A stretch of 64,000 bases of DNA, from assembly GCA_028281445.1 (NCBI GenBank), contig JANQJW010000056.1, forward strand, positions 1-64,000, read 5' to 3'. Shown here one piece after another: positions 1 to 8,821 of this stretch. Source of the stretch: Planctomycetota bacterium (GTDB lineage Bacteria > Planctomycetota > PLA2 > JAEUHO01). The position numbers and the translations under genes were made by a program. The notes under the pieces were generated by a model. That model was not told where the DNA came from and did not search any database. It saw only the letters and a program-made list of their open reading frames with translations. The stretch's first letter is position 1. Each line of letters begins with the position of its first letter.

Positions 1-1
1 G

Positions 2-952
2 CCGACGCCCCTGGCGTTTTCCTGCGGACTGCTCATGGGCGCGGCGGACTCGGTTCCGGGTGTCTCCGGCGGGACGATCGCGCTCATCGTCGGGGTCTAC
101 GAGCGCTTCATCGACGCCGTGGGTGACGTCGTCCGCGCACCCTGGCTCCTGCGAGACGCGGAGGAGCGCGCCCGCATCGGGCGGGCCCTGCGACTGCTCG
201 TTCCCCTGGGAATCGGCGTGGTGCTTGCCTACCTCGCGGGCATGTGGCTGCTGGTCGGCAGGTCGGACAGTCCGGGCCTGATCCGCCGGCCGGGGTCGGG
301 GCCGCTCTGCTACGCGTTCTTCCTGGGCCTCGTGCTATTCAGCCTGAACGAACCCTGGCGCCGGATCCGTGACCGCGGCGCCGCGTCGTACGCGCTTGCC
401 ACCGTTGCGTGCGCGGCGACGGTCTGGATGTTGAGCCTCGAGCACACGACGAAGGAGCCCGAGGACTGGATGCTGCTCTACGGCGGAGCCGGTGCGATCG
501 CCGTCATGCTGCTGCCCGGCGTCAGCGGCTCGTTGCTGCTCCTGATCCTCGGCCAGTACACGACGGTCGGTTCGGCCGTGAACGACTTCCGCAGCGCCCT
601 GGGCGAGGGCAGGATCGATACCGAGGCCGCGACGCGCCTGGGCATGTTGGCTGCGGGCGTGGTGATCGGCGTGGCGACGTTCGTTCCGATCCTCCGGCGC
701 CTGCTGCGGCGCCATCACGACGCGACGATGGCGGCGTTGACGGGCCTCATGGCGGGCTCGATGTATGCCCTCTGGCCCTGGAAGAGCCACTACGACCTCA
801 AGAACCACGACGCGGGACGCATGGAGAACATCGGGATCCAGGGCGATTGGCCCTGGATCCTCGTCTTTGTTGCGGCCGGCGCGGGCGCCGCCTGGCTGCT
901 GGCGCGGCTGCATGCGCGCGTCGACGCCGCCTCCGAGGACGCCGCCCAATAG
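2..952 (+). CDS. DUF368 family membrane protein (partial, 5' end missing)
   Basis: Multi-pass membrane protein of the DUF368 family. Members have been shown to recycle undecaprenyl phosphate across the cytoplasmic membrane (the PopT type of polyprenyl-phosphate translocase), supporting cell-wall and glycan synthesis. The open frame runs in from the window edge with no stop. The family signature GLLMGAADSVPGVSGGT lies at the very start, so the ATG at 35 is probably internal and a few N-terminal residues are missing. A second glycine/proline-rich hairpin (MLLPGVSGSLLLLILGQY) lies near the middle, as expected for the family's internal pseudo-repeat. Several hydrophobic segments are visible and the C-terminus is short and charged. 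The downstream AsmA-like gene, 75 bases away on the same strand, also belongs to envelope lipid biology. Confidence 0.85.
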   Translation, partial: PTPLAFSCGLLMGAADSVPGVSGGTIALIVGVYERFIDAVGDVVRAPWLLRDAEERARIGRALRLLVPLGIGVVLAYLAGMWLLVGRSDSPGLIRRPGSGPLCYAFFLGLVLFSLNEPWRRIRDRGAASYALATVACAATVWMLSLEHTTKEPEDWMLLYGGAGAIAVMLLPGVSGSLLLLILGQYTTVGSAVNDFRSALGEGRIDTEAATRLGMLAAGVVIGVATFVPILRRLLRRHHDATMAALTGLMAGSMYALWPWKSHYDLKNHDAGRMENIGIQGDWPWILVFVAAGAGAAWLLARLHARVDAASEDAAQ

Positions 953-1027
953 AGCAGGTATCCGTTCGTACCCGGGTCACAATGCGGGACTCCGAACGTC
1001 GATAGGAACTGCTTGGGGAGCAGAGCC

Positions 1028-4000
1028 ATGGCCAAGTCCAAGAAGCCCAAGTCGCCGCGCCGCTGGCGCCGCCGCTTCCTGTGGGCGTTCGCCGTGCTGC
1101 TCGTGATCGGCGTGCTCAGCCCGCTGCTCGTAGCGCTCCCCCCCGTGCGCAACGCGATTGCCGACAAGGTCGGCACCATGCTGGGGCGCAAGGTGGAGAT
1201 CGATTCGGCCTTCGCCTTCTGGGGCCGTGGCGTCGAGCTCGAGGGAATCACGGTGCACAGCCCCGACGGCTTCAGCGGTCCGCTGGCCACGGTCAAGAAG
1301 ATCCATGCGGACGTGGACGTCCTGAAGCTCTTCGGCGGGAGTCTCTCCGCCGCTGTGCGTGTCCTCGAGCCGCACATCACCTACCGGCGCAATGCCTTGG
1401 ATCAGGGCAATGCCGACGGGGTGATGGAGAACCTCGCGGGCGAGGAGCCCAAGGAGACCAAGAGCAGCGACGCGTCGATGGACCTGTCCGTCGTCGTCAT
1501 CGGAGGTCGCGTCGAGGCGCCTGACGAAGCCGCAGGCGAGGTGATCGACGACATCCAGGCGACCATGAAGCTCGACACGGCCGGCCGCACGACGCTCTCG
1601 GTCCGAGGCATCGCACGCGGTGCTGGTCGCGACGGCAAGGACGCGCCGTTCAAGTCCGACGTCGCCGTCGACGCGCGCGGAGAGGGTCCCATCGAGATCG
1701 AGGCGCCGGCCGTCGAGCTGGCCCGCATCGCCGGAATCCTCGAGGGAGCGACAGGGCTCCGGAAGCTCGGCGGCATCCTCGAAGTGACCGGCAAGGGCAA
1801 GCTACTCGCTGACGGCACGCTCGAGGGCCGCTTCCAGTGTTCGATCGAGGACCTGCGCGTCGCGACGAACGATGGCGTGGCGCTCACGCTACGGCGCCTG
1901 CGCGGGCGCACGCAGTTGACGAGCGAGAACGGCAGCACGGCTTCGAAGACGACGATCGCGTTGGGCGACCTGCGCGTGCGCGAACAGGACCGTGAGGTCT
2001 ACCGCGAGCCGAACATCACGTTCACCGCAGACGCGCGTTTCGATCCGAACGCGGGTACCGCCCGCATCTCGCAGGCGCGCCTGGATGCCGGCCGCACGGC
2101 CGCGGCCCAGGTGCAGGAGCCGCTGCGCATCGAGACGAACCCGGCCGTACGCATGGCGGGCAAGGCGTTCCTGCGCGTCGACCTCGGGCGCCTGGGCCAC
2201 CTGCACGCCCTCGTCCCCGCGCTGAAAGCGCTGGGTGCCGGCACGCTCGACGCGCATGTCGACGGCCGATCGGGCACGGGCGTCGACGTCGGCACCGTAA
2301 TCACGGTGACGGGGTTGCGGCTCGAGCCCTCCGACATCGCGCCCGAGGGCTACGCGGAACGGCGCATGGTCTTCGCCTTCGCAGGCGGTCACGACAGCGG
2401 TGTCACCACCGTCAACTTCGAACGCATCGAGAGCGCGCTGCTGCGAGGCACGCTTGGAGACAACAAGCGCCCGATGCAGCTACAGATCGACGCCGACGGG
2501 CGCTGGGGCCTCGACGGCGCGTTCGATCTGATCCTCGACCTTCCGAGCCTCTCGCGGCTCCTGGGCACGGAAGCTCTCGGGCTGGAGCGCGGGGAGCGAC
2601 TCGCCGGCGTCGTACGGGTCAAGGGCAACGCGCGCGGGAACGCAAACGAGATGCAGCTCGGCGCCGGGATCGGCGCGGGTGGTATCCGGTTCCCGCCGTC
2701 GTGGGGCACCGGGTCCCAGGCGGGCACACTGCAGGGGACGTTCAAGCTGAACACGGAAGCAAACGGCGGGCGGTTCCAACTCGACAAGCTCACGGGCATG
2801 GGACTCACCGTCAGCGCGACCGCCGAGCTCGACCGCAGCACGGGCGAGACGAAGCTCGCCAACGCGGAGGCGGATGTGACGGGCGACCTCGCACGCGTGC
2901 GGCCGTTCTTCGGCGGCAAGCTCGGTGTCTCCCCCACCGGCCAGTTGGCGGGGCAGCTGCGCGGCGTGGTCCGCGTCGTGGATCAGGGCGAGACGATGCG
3001 CGTGGTCACCGAGCAGCTCGCCGCGACGAACGTCATCTGGCGCAAGGACGCGGCCTCTCGTCCGGTGCAGCAAGCCCGCGTCCAGCTCGACGCCGACGTG
3101 CGCCTGGGTGAGGCACCGCGCCCCCACCTGCTCGACGTGCTGACGCTGACCGCGGTCGGGATCGAGGCGGACCTCTCCGGCGCGAGCCTGGCCCTGGAGC
3201 CCGACATGGCAACGGATGGCACGCTGCGGCTTGCCGGCGACGCCGGGAAACTCGCGCCAGTGTTGAGCGCAGCGCTGGGGGAGGGCTACGAGGATCTCAA
3301 GGGCTCGGGGCCCATCTCCGGGTCACTGCGGTTGAAGGGCTCCATGGCCGAGCACGGGCGTCAGTTCCTCGTCGAGGGCACACTCGGTCTCGCCACATGG
3401 TCGACGGGCGGCCTCACCCTTGCGGACGTACGCCTCGAGCTCGTCCGTCCCGGGACCGCGGCGCCGCTTGCCGCGACGCTGTCGAGCGTGATCAACGGCG
3501 GTCGCTCGCGACTGGGCGCGACGTTCTCGCTCGGCGCGCCCACGACTCCCTGGCAGGGCAAGCTCGACGTCCAAGGCGCGGACACGTCGACGATCGTGCT
3601 CTCGTCGGGCCTGGGCCGCTACCTCGCGTTTGCGTTCCCGGCACTGCTGCCCGCGCAAACCAACCAGCCGGTGCTCTCGGGGCGCCTCGTCGCGGACGTG
3701 CAGGCGAGCTCCACGGACATCGCCTCGCCTGCGCTCACCGATCGACTCACAGGGCGCGGCAGCGTGGCCATGAGACAGGGTGAGATCAAGCAGTCGACGC
3801 TCTTCGGCGGCCGCAGCAACAAGCTCACTCGCGTCGTGGGCATGTTGCGCACCGCGGTCCCGGAGGCGGGCAGCGTGCTCTACGAGATCTCCAAGTCGGT
3901 GACGTTCGTGTCGCTTGACTCACAGTTCAACATTGCGAACCGCATCGTGAACCTGGAGCGTGCGACGCTTCGCGGCCGGCGCGTCAACGTGGACATGAAG

Positions 4001-4282
4001 GGCCGGGTCGACTTCGACGCGCGTGTCGCACTCGACGCCAACACCACGGTGCTCGGCAGTGCGGGTCGAGAGCTGGCCAAGGTGGTGCCGAACGCGGTAA
4101 TTCCTCTGCGCATCTCGGGCACGTTGGAAGACCCGCGCGTCGTGCCCAACGTCGACATCAAGCGCATCGTCGGCGGAGGCGTCGTCGAGAAGCTCCCGGG
4201 CCTGATCGACGAGATCCGGAAGAAGGGGCCCGAACTCCCCAAGCCCCCCAAGCTCCCGAAACTGCCCAATCCCTTCAAGTAG
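1028..4282 (+). CDS. AsmA-like envelope protein
   Basis: A 1084-residue protein with a basic N-terminus, one transmembrane segment at about residues 18-40, and a very long beta-rich remainder. The C-terminal third (from about residue 890) matches the AsmA pattern: a GRGSVAMRQGEI stretch, then a region ending in repeated short strands (VNVDMKGRVDFDARV). AsmA-like proteins are inner-membrane-anchored bridges that move phospholipid between the membranes of diderm cells. I infer that role but cannot show it. The start is the ATG at 1028, because GGGGAG sits about eight bases upstream; an in-frame TTG at 1013 has no such site. The extreme C-terminus is rich in Lys-Pro (PKPPKLPKLPNPFK). It probably shares an envelope context with the DUF368 gene just upstream. 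Confidence 0.7.
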   Translation: MAKSKKPKSPRRWRRRFLWAFAVLLVIGVLSPLLVALPPVRNAIADKVGTMLGRKVEIDSAFAFWGRGVELEGITVHSPDGFSGPLATVKKIHADVDVLKLFGGSLSAAVRVLEPHITYRRNALDQGNADGVMENLAGEEPKETKSSDASMDLSVVVIGGRVEAPDEAAGEVIDDIQATMKLDTAGRTTLSVRGIARGAGRDGKDAPFKSDVAVDARGEGPIEIEAPAVELARIAGILEGATGLRKLGGILEVTGKGKLLADGTLEGRFQCSIEDLRVATNDGVALTLRRLRGRTQLTSENGSTASKTTIALGDLRVREQDREVYREPNITFTADARFDPNAGTARISQARLDAGRTAAAQVQEPLRIETNPAVRMAGKAFLRVDLGRLGHLHALVPALKALGAGTLDAHVDGRSGTGVDVGTVITVTGLRLEPSDIAPEGYAERRMVFAFAGGHDSGVTTVNFERIESALLRGTLGDNKRPMQLQIDADGRWGLDGAFDLILDLPSLSRLLGTEALGLERGERLAGVVRVKGNARGNANEMQLGAGIGAGGIRFPPSWGTGSQAGTLQGTFKLNTEANGGRFQLDKLTGMGLTVSATAELDRSTGETKLANAEADVTGDLARVRPFFGGKLGVSPTGQLAGQLRGVVRVVDQGETMRVVTEQLAATNVIWRKDAASRPVQQARVQLDADVRLGEAPRPHLLDVLTLTAVGIEADLSGASLALEPDMATDGTLRLAGDAGKLAPVLSAALGEGYEDLKGSGPISGSLRLKGSMAEHGRQFLVEGTLGLATWSTGGLTLADVRLELVRPGTAAPLAATLSSVINGGRSRLGATFSLGAPTTPWQGKLDVQGADTSTIVLSSGLGRYLAFAFPALLPAQTNQPVLSGRLVADVQASSTDIASPALTDRLTGRGSVAMRQGEIKQSTLFGGRSNKLTRVVGMLRTAVPEAGSVLYEISKSVTFVSLDSQFNIANRIVNLERATLRGRRVNVDMKGRVDFDARVALDANTTVLGSAGRELAKVVPNAVIPLRISGTLEDPRVVPNVDIKRIVGGGVVEKLPGLIDEIRKKGPELPKPPKLPKLPNPFK

Positions 4283-4597
4283 AGCTAGGCAGGCTCGCAC
4301 GCGAGCACCGGGTCCGCACGCCACTCACGTGGCCGTTGCCGTGGCCGTGGCCGAGAGGTCGAAACGCACGACCTGCTCTCCACGACGGCACCGACACGAG
4401 CACGGCGTCCGCGTGCGACCTGAAGACGCAACACCAGCTGGCGTGGCCTCTTGTTGCATGATCGTGAAACGATGCGCGTTGCCTCCAATCGGCAACGGCA
4501 ACGGCCACGGCCACGCGGATCGTGTTCGGATCCCGCCAGCTACGTGGCCTCCTCCAGCCTGCCTCCAGTGTCGCCCGGCCCGGCGATCCTCTTCCGC
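4283..4597. repeat. 315-base intergenic stretch with hexamer inverted repeat
   Basis: No convincing gene lies here. Two 25-base arms at 4328-4352 and 4491-4515 are each built from four CGTKGC hexamers and face each other as an inverted repeat. By hand alignment 22 of 25 positions are complementary. Between the arms are a smaller pair (GCAACA and TGTTGC, about 4428-4457) and a CCAGCTGG palindrome. Open frames across the arms translate to low-complexity VAVAVA or NGNGHGH runs and are treated as artefacts. The element lies directly upstream of the methyltransferase gene, so it could form a leader hairpin or vary in copy number; that is inference. Confidence 0.55.
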
Positions 4598-5347
4598 ATG
4601 GTCCGCGCATCGAACATTGCCAAGGGCACCCTCGTCCAAGGCGACTGCCTGGACGTGATGCGCACGCTGGAACCGGCGTCCATTGATCTCATATACGTCG
4701 ATCCTCCGTTCTTCACGGGCAAGGAACAGCGCGGTCGCGATGCCGTGTCGTTCAACGACTCCTGGCCGGGAGGCTTGCGTGATTACCTCGGTTGGCTCGT
4801 CCCGCGCATCGAAGCCATGCGCGCGTTGCTCAAGCCGAGCGGGTCGATCTACGTGCACCTCGACTGGCATGCCGTGCACTACGTCAAGGTCGAGATGGAC
4901 CGCATCTTCGGCTACAACCACTTCCTCAACGAGATTGTCTGGCTGTACGGGCTCGGCGGCAGCTCCGCGCGCTACTGGCCGCGCAAGCACGACACGATCC
5001 TCTGGTACGCGCGCGAACGCGGACAGCACTTCTTCGAGGCGGCCCGCGTACCCGCGACCTCCCAGCGCATGAAGGGCCGTACGAAGAAGGCGCCCGACTA
5101 CTGGGATATTCCTGCGCTCAACAACATGGCACGCGAGCGACTCGGCTATCCGACGCAGAAGCCCGAGGCCCTGCTGGAGCGCATCGTCACGAGCAGCGCG
5201 CCGGACGACGGGCTCGTGGCCGACTTCTTCTGCGGCGCGGGCACGACGCTCGCGGTGGCCGCGCGCACGAACCGCCGGTGGTTCGGCTGCGACGAGTCCG
5301 CCGAGGCCGTCGAGATCACGCGTAACCGGCTGAAAGCGCTGGGCTAG
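4598..5347 (+). CDS. Solitary DNA methyltransferase (beta class)
   Basis: A 249-residue S-adenosylmethionine-dependent DNA methyltransferase modifying adenine N6 or cytosine N4. Motif IV appears first as LIYVDPPFFTG (about residue 30). The SAM-binding motif I follows near the C-terminus as DFFCGAGTT, which is the beta-class order. YPTQKPEALLERIV is the usual helix preceding motif I. The target-recognition part between them is short, making the protein small for the family. I start it at ATG 4598, immediately before the conserved GDCLDVM segment; the open frame upstream is the repeat region and has no family similarity. No restriction endonuclease or second R-M subunit lies next to it, so it looks like an orphan methylase. 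The target sequence cannot be predicted from what is visible. Confidence 0.85.
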   Translation: MVRASNIAKGTLVQGDCLDVMRTLEPASIDLIYVDPPFFTGKEQRGRDAVSFNDSWPGGLRDYLGWLVPRIEAMRALLKPSGSIYVHLDWHAVHYVKVEMDRIFGYNHFLNEIVWLYGLGGSSARYWPRKHDTILWYARERGQHFFEAARVPATSQRMKGRTKKAPDYWDIPALNNMARERLGYPTQKPEALLERIVTSSAPDDGLVADFFCGAGTTLAVAARTNRRWFGCDESAEAVEITRNRLKALG

Positions 5348-5359
5348 TTCGTGCAGGTC

Positions 5360-5704
5360 CTACCTGTCACGTACGACGCGAGCTGAGGTGCCGCCGAGGC
5401 GTCGCAAGAGACCGGCGATGTAGAGGTGCGTGTCCTGTGTCTGCAGCGCGACGCGCACCTCGTTGCCAAGCGCGCGCGCATGCGGACCCAGCTCCCAGTC
5501 GACATCCTCTTCGAGGGTCCAGGCGTACTCGCCGGAGTCGACGCCGAGCGACTCGAAGAACTCGGGCCGCGGCGGCTGGGAGCCCTCGAGGATCCACCGG
5601 AACCATTGATTGAGGGCAGTCGCGACCTCGCGCGCGACCATGTCGTCGGCGAAGCGCGCATTGATCTCGGTTACGGCGGGCACCTGCGTCATTGCATCCA
5701 CCAT
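5360..5704 (-). CDS. Hypothetical protein downstream of comF
   Basis: A 114-residue soluble acidic protein that I do not recognise. It has a predicted helical N-terminal half (VAREVATALNQWFRWIL), a Trp/Asp/Glu-rich middle (YAWTLEEDVDWELGP) and a helical end. An AGGAGGG site lies just ahead of the start and overlaps the comF stop codon. Spacing to the ATG at 5704 is tight, so the GTG at 5701 or the ATG at 5692 could be the true start. Only six bases separate it from comF, so it is probably co-transcribed and translationally coupled. It converges with the methyltransferase gene, with a 12-base gap. No function is proposed. Confidence 0.55.
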   Translation of the reverse strand: MVDAMTQVPAVTEINARFADDMVAREVATALNQWFRWILEGSQPPRPEFFESLGVDSGEYAWTLEEDVDWELGPHARALGNEVRVALQTQDTHLYIAGLLRRLGGTSARVVRDR

Positions 5705-5710
5705 ACCCTC

Positions 5711-6457
5711 CTATGTGGAGTCGGCGCGACAGGCAACGACGACGGAAACAGCCGCGGCCCCGGCGCGCCGCAGCGCGAGTGCGCACGCCTTGACAGTGGC
5801 ACCGGTCGTCAGCACGTCGTCGACGAGGACGGGGCAGCGTCCTTCAAGAAGGGAAGAACGTGCAGTGAAGGCACCTCGTGGTGCGCGTCGCCGGGCGGTG
5901 TGCTGACGCCCGCTCTGCGGCGCGTCGTGGCGGACGCGGCGCAGGCAGCCCGCCTCGATCGGCAGGGAGAGTGCGCGCGCGATCGGACGCGCGAGCGCGA
6001 GCGACTGGTTGAACCCGCGCCGTCGCCGGCGCCTCGCCGAGAGCGGCACGGGCACGAGCATGTCGCCGGGCACGCCGGCACGCACGAGCGCTTCGATCAT
6101 CGGTCCCGCGAGCACGTCCGCAGCCGCGAGGCGCTTGCGGAACTTGAGCGCGAGTACGACATCGCGCGCGGTGCCCACGTAGCCCTGGCCGACGACGACC
6201 CGATGGATGGCACGGCGCCGCGTCCGGCGGAGGTCGTCGCGCACTGCGACGGGCCCGGTGCAGCGCGCGCAGCCGGGGCCCACACGGTGCGGCCCCGACG
6301 CCCGGCCGCAGGTCGGGCAGCGCGGCACGGGCGGCGGCAGGCCGGCCCGGCACGGGCGACACAGGCCAGCGGGCGAGCCGCCTCCCGGACCGCCGCAGGC
6401 GCAGCAGGTCGGCGGCAGCACGACATCGAGGAGGGCGTGGATGCTTCGTTTCCACAC
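5711..6457 (-). CDS. comF: ComF family phosphoribosyltransferase-like protein
   Basis: A 248-residue ComF-type protein. The N-terminus carries zinc-ribbon cysteine pairs (CCACGG, LCRPC, CPTCG, CARC within the first 65 residues). The C-terminus carries the phosphoribosyltransferase PRPP-binding loop VLVDDVLTTGATV at about residue 213. A conserved RRRRGFNQSLALA segment lies between them. ComF proteins are linked to uptake of transforming DNA and replication restart, although the enzymatic substrate is unknown. It is preceded on the same strand by a 57-residue membrane protein (37-base gap) and followed by the hypothetical gene ending at 5360, forming a three-gene unit. The length fits the family. 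Confidence 0.85.
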   Translation of the reverse strand: MWKRSIHALLDVVLPPTCCACGGPGGGSPAGLCRPCRAGLPPPVPRCPTCGRASGPHRVGPGCARCTGPVAVRDDLRRTRRRAIHRVVVGQGYVGTARDVVLALKFRKRLAAADVLAGPMIEALVRAGVPGDMLVPVPLSARRRRRRGFNQSLALARPIARALSLPIEAGCLRRVRHDAPQSGRQHTARRRAPRGAFTARSSLLEGRCPVLVDDVLTTGATVKACALALRRAGAAAVSVVVACRADST

Positions 6458-6494
6458 AACCTGCTATCGCGTAGACACCGCGGGCGGTCACCCT

Positions 6495-6668
6495 TCAGCG
6501 GAAGTGGCGCTGGAAGTCGAGGGCGAGTCGAAGGTCCGCCCAGCCGGTGAGCTCGGCGACGGCAGCGAGCATCAGCAGAGCAACCCAGCCCCAGGCAAGC
6601 CAAGGCAGCCAGGTGCTGCCGGCGGTCTCCGGCGCATCGGCATCCGGTTGGGGTCGGTCTTCGGCCAT
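6495..6668 (-). CDS. Small single-pass membrane protein (57 aa)
   Basis: A short frame reading MAEDRPQPDADAPETAGSTW, then a hydrophobic stretch (LPWLAWGWVALLMLAAVAEL, about residues 21-40) and a basic tail ending DFQRHFR. An AGGGGA site lies about seven bases before the ATG. It leads the small operon with comF. I do not recognise a family. The clear acidic head, membrane helix and charged tail, with a good ribosome site, make it more likely real than chance, but composition alone cannot prove it. Confidence 0.55.
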   Translation of the reverse strand: MAEDRPQPDADAPETAGSTWLPWLAWGWVALLMLAAVAELTGWADLRLALDFQRHFR

Positions 6669-6736
6669 CGTTTCATCCCCTGTCCCCCCAACGTACGATG
6701 CCCGGCGTCGCTTCCCCGGAGAGACGAGAGCAGCAT

Positions 6737-8821
6737 ATGGCCTCGCGCCCGCACGCGCATCTCATGTTGCCCTCGCCCCTGGGCCTCCTGGAGTACGACG
6801 TCCTGGAGGACGGCGTCTTCCTCGGCCCGCGGGCCAAGGGCGGACTCGAAGCCCGGCCGACCCCGTTCAAGGGCGCGGTCGTGGCGCTCACGCGCACCGG
6901 CCCGAGCTTCGTGGCACGTCCGCTGCCCGGCGAGAACGCCCCGCTCATCAACGGCGAGAGCACCGAGGAGAAGGCGCTCGAGGACGGGGACCGCATCGGC
7001 ATCGGCGATCAGGTCGCGCTGTTCCGAACCCGTCGCGGGCTCGTAGAGCCGGTCGAGCCCCCGAAGGCCGAGGAGCCGCCGGAGCCCAAGCCGGCTGCGC
7101 CGCGTCGTGCAGCGCCCCCGCGCAAGAACCACGCGGTCACCGTCATCGCCCTGGTGGGCCTGGCTCTGTTGCTGGCCGCGACCTACCGCGCCGTGAATCA
7201 CCTCAAGGCGATCCAGAGCGCGGAGATGAGCAAGACCGAGCTCCCCGACATGCCGAAGCCCAAGCCCGGCATCGCCTCGCGCGCGTCCAAGGAACTGGCA
7301 GAGCTCTTCACGCTGGAAGCGCGCGACCCCGACAATCACGAAGACCTGATCGTGCGCTACCGCCGCTTCGCCGACGCGTTCGAGGGCGAGCCCGAGGCAG
7401 AGGCCGCGCAAGCGCGCGTGCGTGAGCTGATGGAGGGCTGGGCGAAGAAGTCGCGCGCGAAGCTCGACGAGGACGTCGAGCGTCTCGTGGGTGCTCATCA
7501 GTTTGCGCGCGCGCTCAAGGAGCTCCGCGACTTCGAGAAGCGCTTCGCCACGACGGCAGCAGCCGAAGGAACGCAGACCATGCGCCGTGACGTGCGTGCG
7601 AAGGCTCGCAAGCAGCTCGACGCGCTCATCGCCAAGGCCGGGCCGCTGATCATGCCGCAGCCCCGCGCAGCACATCGCATGCTGATGGGTGTCACGCACG
7701 AGTTCCCGGCCGACATGTCGGCCGAGGTCGTCACGCTCATCCAGCGCGCCGTGGCGCGGATGATCGAGATGCCGCCCAAGAAGCAAGGCGCGCGACCGCT
7801 CGCGCCGCCTTCCAACGGCGGCGATCCGGGCCTGCCACCGCTCGGCGGGGGCGACAAACCGCCGACCAATCCGCCGGGTCGCGGTCCGGACAAGAAGGAA
7901 GAGCAGAAGGAGAACGACCAGGCGCGCGATGCGTGGAAGGCGGCCCACGCCGACCTGCAGGCAGGCAACTACCCCGAGGCGCTGCAGGGGTACACGATGC
8001 TCATCCAGCAGCACGGCAACAGCAGTCTGTATCGCGCCAACAAGGCGAAGATCGCCGCCGGGCGCCGGGCAGCGAAGGTAGGCGCGCTGGGACCGATCGG
8101 CATGCTCGGCGTGCCGGCGACGATGAAGAAGGGCCGGCTCGAGTGCGAGTACTCCTTCGACGACCGGCGCATCTACGAAGAGGACTGGCGCGAGGAGCAA
8201 CCGTTCTCGAGCGAGATGCCGGTCCAGATGAGCTGGAAGCGCGGCAGCATCCTCATGGAGAAGTGCAGCGGCCTCTTCCACAAGCTCGTGTATCTGCCCG
8301 ACGTACGCATCGAGGCGGAGATCACGGTGCAGATACCGCACGACTTCGGGATGATCGCGGTCGAGGAGTCGAACAGCTTCCGCGCGATCCTCTTCAACAT
8401 CGCCAACACGAAGTTCACGCTCAAGAAGGGGGCGGCCGCCAAAGTCAACCCGGGGCACCTCCTCTGGTACATCGGGGAAGGCGTCTGGAAGGACGCCGAC
8501 GAGGGCTTCCACGGCTACATCAAGATCGCCGAGAAGTCGCGCAGCAAGCTCCAAGGCGGCGATCGCCTCAAGGTCGAGTTGCAACGGCGCAAGGACTCCG
8601 CCGAGGGTTCCTTCCAGGGGAAGACCGACGGCGTCCATCTCGAAGGCAAGGTGAAGGGCGACGACGGCAGCACGATGGGACCGGGGCGCGTCGGCATCTT
8701 CACCAACAGCGGCGTCATCTCCGTCGACTCCATACGCATCTCCGGCAAGGTCGACATGGAGTGGTTCCGCAAGCAGCTCGAGTTCATGGTCGCATCCGAT
8801 CCCGGACCGGACCCCGATTGA
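6737..8821 (+). CDS. FHA-like single-pass membrane protein with C-terminal LamG-like domain
   Basis: A 694-residue protein in four parts. Residues 25-98 resemble a forkhead-associated fold, ending with NGESTEEKALEDGDRIGIG. A Pro-rich linker leads to a transmembrane helix at 132-152. A long Lys/Glu-rich helical region follows, with a Pro/Gly-rich break around 355-400 and a TPR-like stretch near 405-430. The final 250 residues are beta-rich and resemble a concanavalin/LamG-type domain (GRLECEYSFDD to VISVDSIRISG). FHA modules bind phosphothreonine, so this protein may link cytoplasmic Ser/Thr signalling to an external ligand domain; that is inference. The start chosen is ATG 6737; ATG 6698 is also in frame but adds residues with no domain similarity. 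No kinase gene is adjacent. Confidence 0.65.
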   Translation: MASRPHAHLMLPSPLGLLEYDVLEDGVFLGPRAKGGLEARPTPFKGAVVALTRTGPSFVARPLPGENAPLINGESTEEKALEDGDRIGIGDQVALFRTRRGLVEPVEPPKAEEPPEPKPAAPRRAAPPRKNHAVTVIALVGLALLLAATYRAVNHLKAIQSAEMSKTELPDMPKPKPGIASRASKELAELFTLEARDPDNHEDLIVRYRRFADAFEGEPEAEAAQARVRELMEGWAKKSRAKLDEDVERLVGAHQFARALKELRDFEKRFATTAAAEGTQTMRRDVRAKARKQLDALIAKAGPLIMPQPRAAHRMLMGVTHEFPADMSAEVVTLIQRAVARMIEMPPKKQGARPLAPPSNGGDPGLPPLGGGDKPPTNPPGRGPDKKEEQKENDQARDAWKAAHADLQAGNYPEALQGYTMLIQQHGNSSLYRANKAKIAAGRRAAKVGALGPIGMLGVPATMKKGRLECEYSFDDRRIYEEDWREEQPFSSEMPVQMSWKRGSILMEKCSGLFHKLVYLPDVRIEAEITVQIPHDFGMIAVEESNSFRAILFNIANTKFTLKKGAAAKVNPGHLLWYIGEGVWKDADEGFHGYIKIAEKSRSKLQGGDRLKVELQRRKDSAEGSFQGKTDGVHLEGKVKGDDGSTMGPGRVGIFTNSGVISVDSIRISGKVDMEWFRKQLEFMVASDPGPDPD

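Noticed and set aside
4329..4658. Open frame reading VAVAVAVA and NGNGHGH across the hexamer arms
   Set aside because: Low-complexity translation of a hexamer repeat, with no family similarity; it overlaps the methyltransferase start in another frame.
4598..5704. Restriction-modification system formed by the methylase and the hypothetical gene at 5360-5704
   Set aside because: The hypothetical protein is on the other strand, coupled to comF, and shows no PD-(D/E)XK, HNH or GIY-YIG nuclease motif.
6572..8638. Minus-strand open frame of about 690 codons opposite the FHA-like gene
   Set aside because: Arg/Leu/His-rich composition, no motif, and antisense to a gene with recognisable domains.
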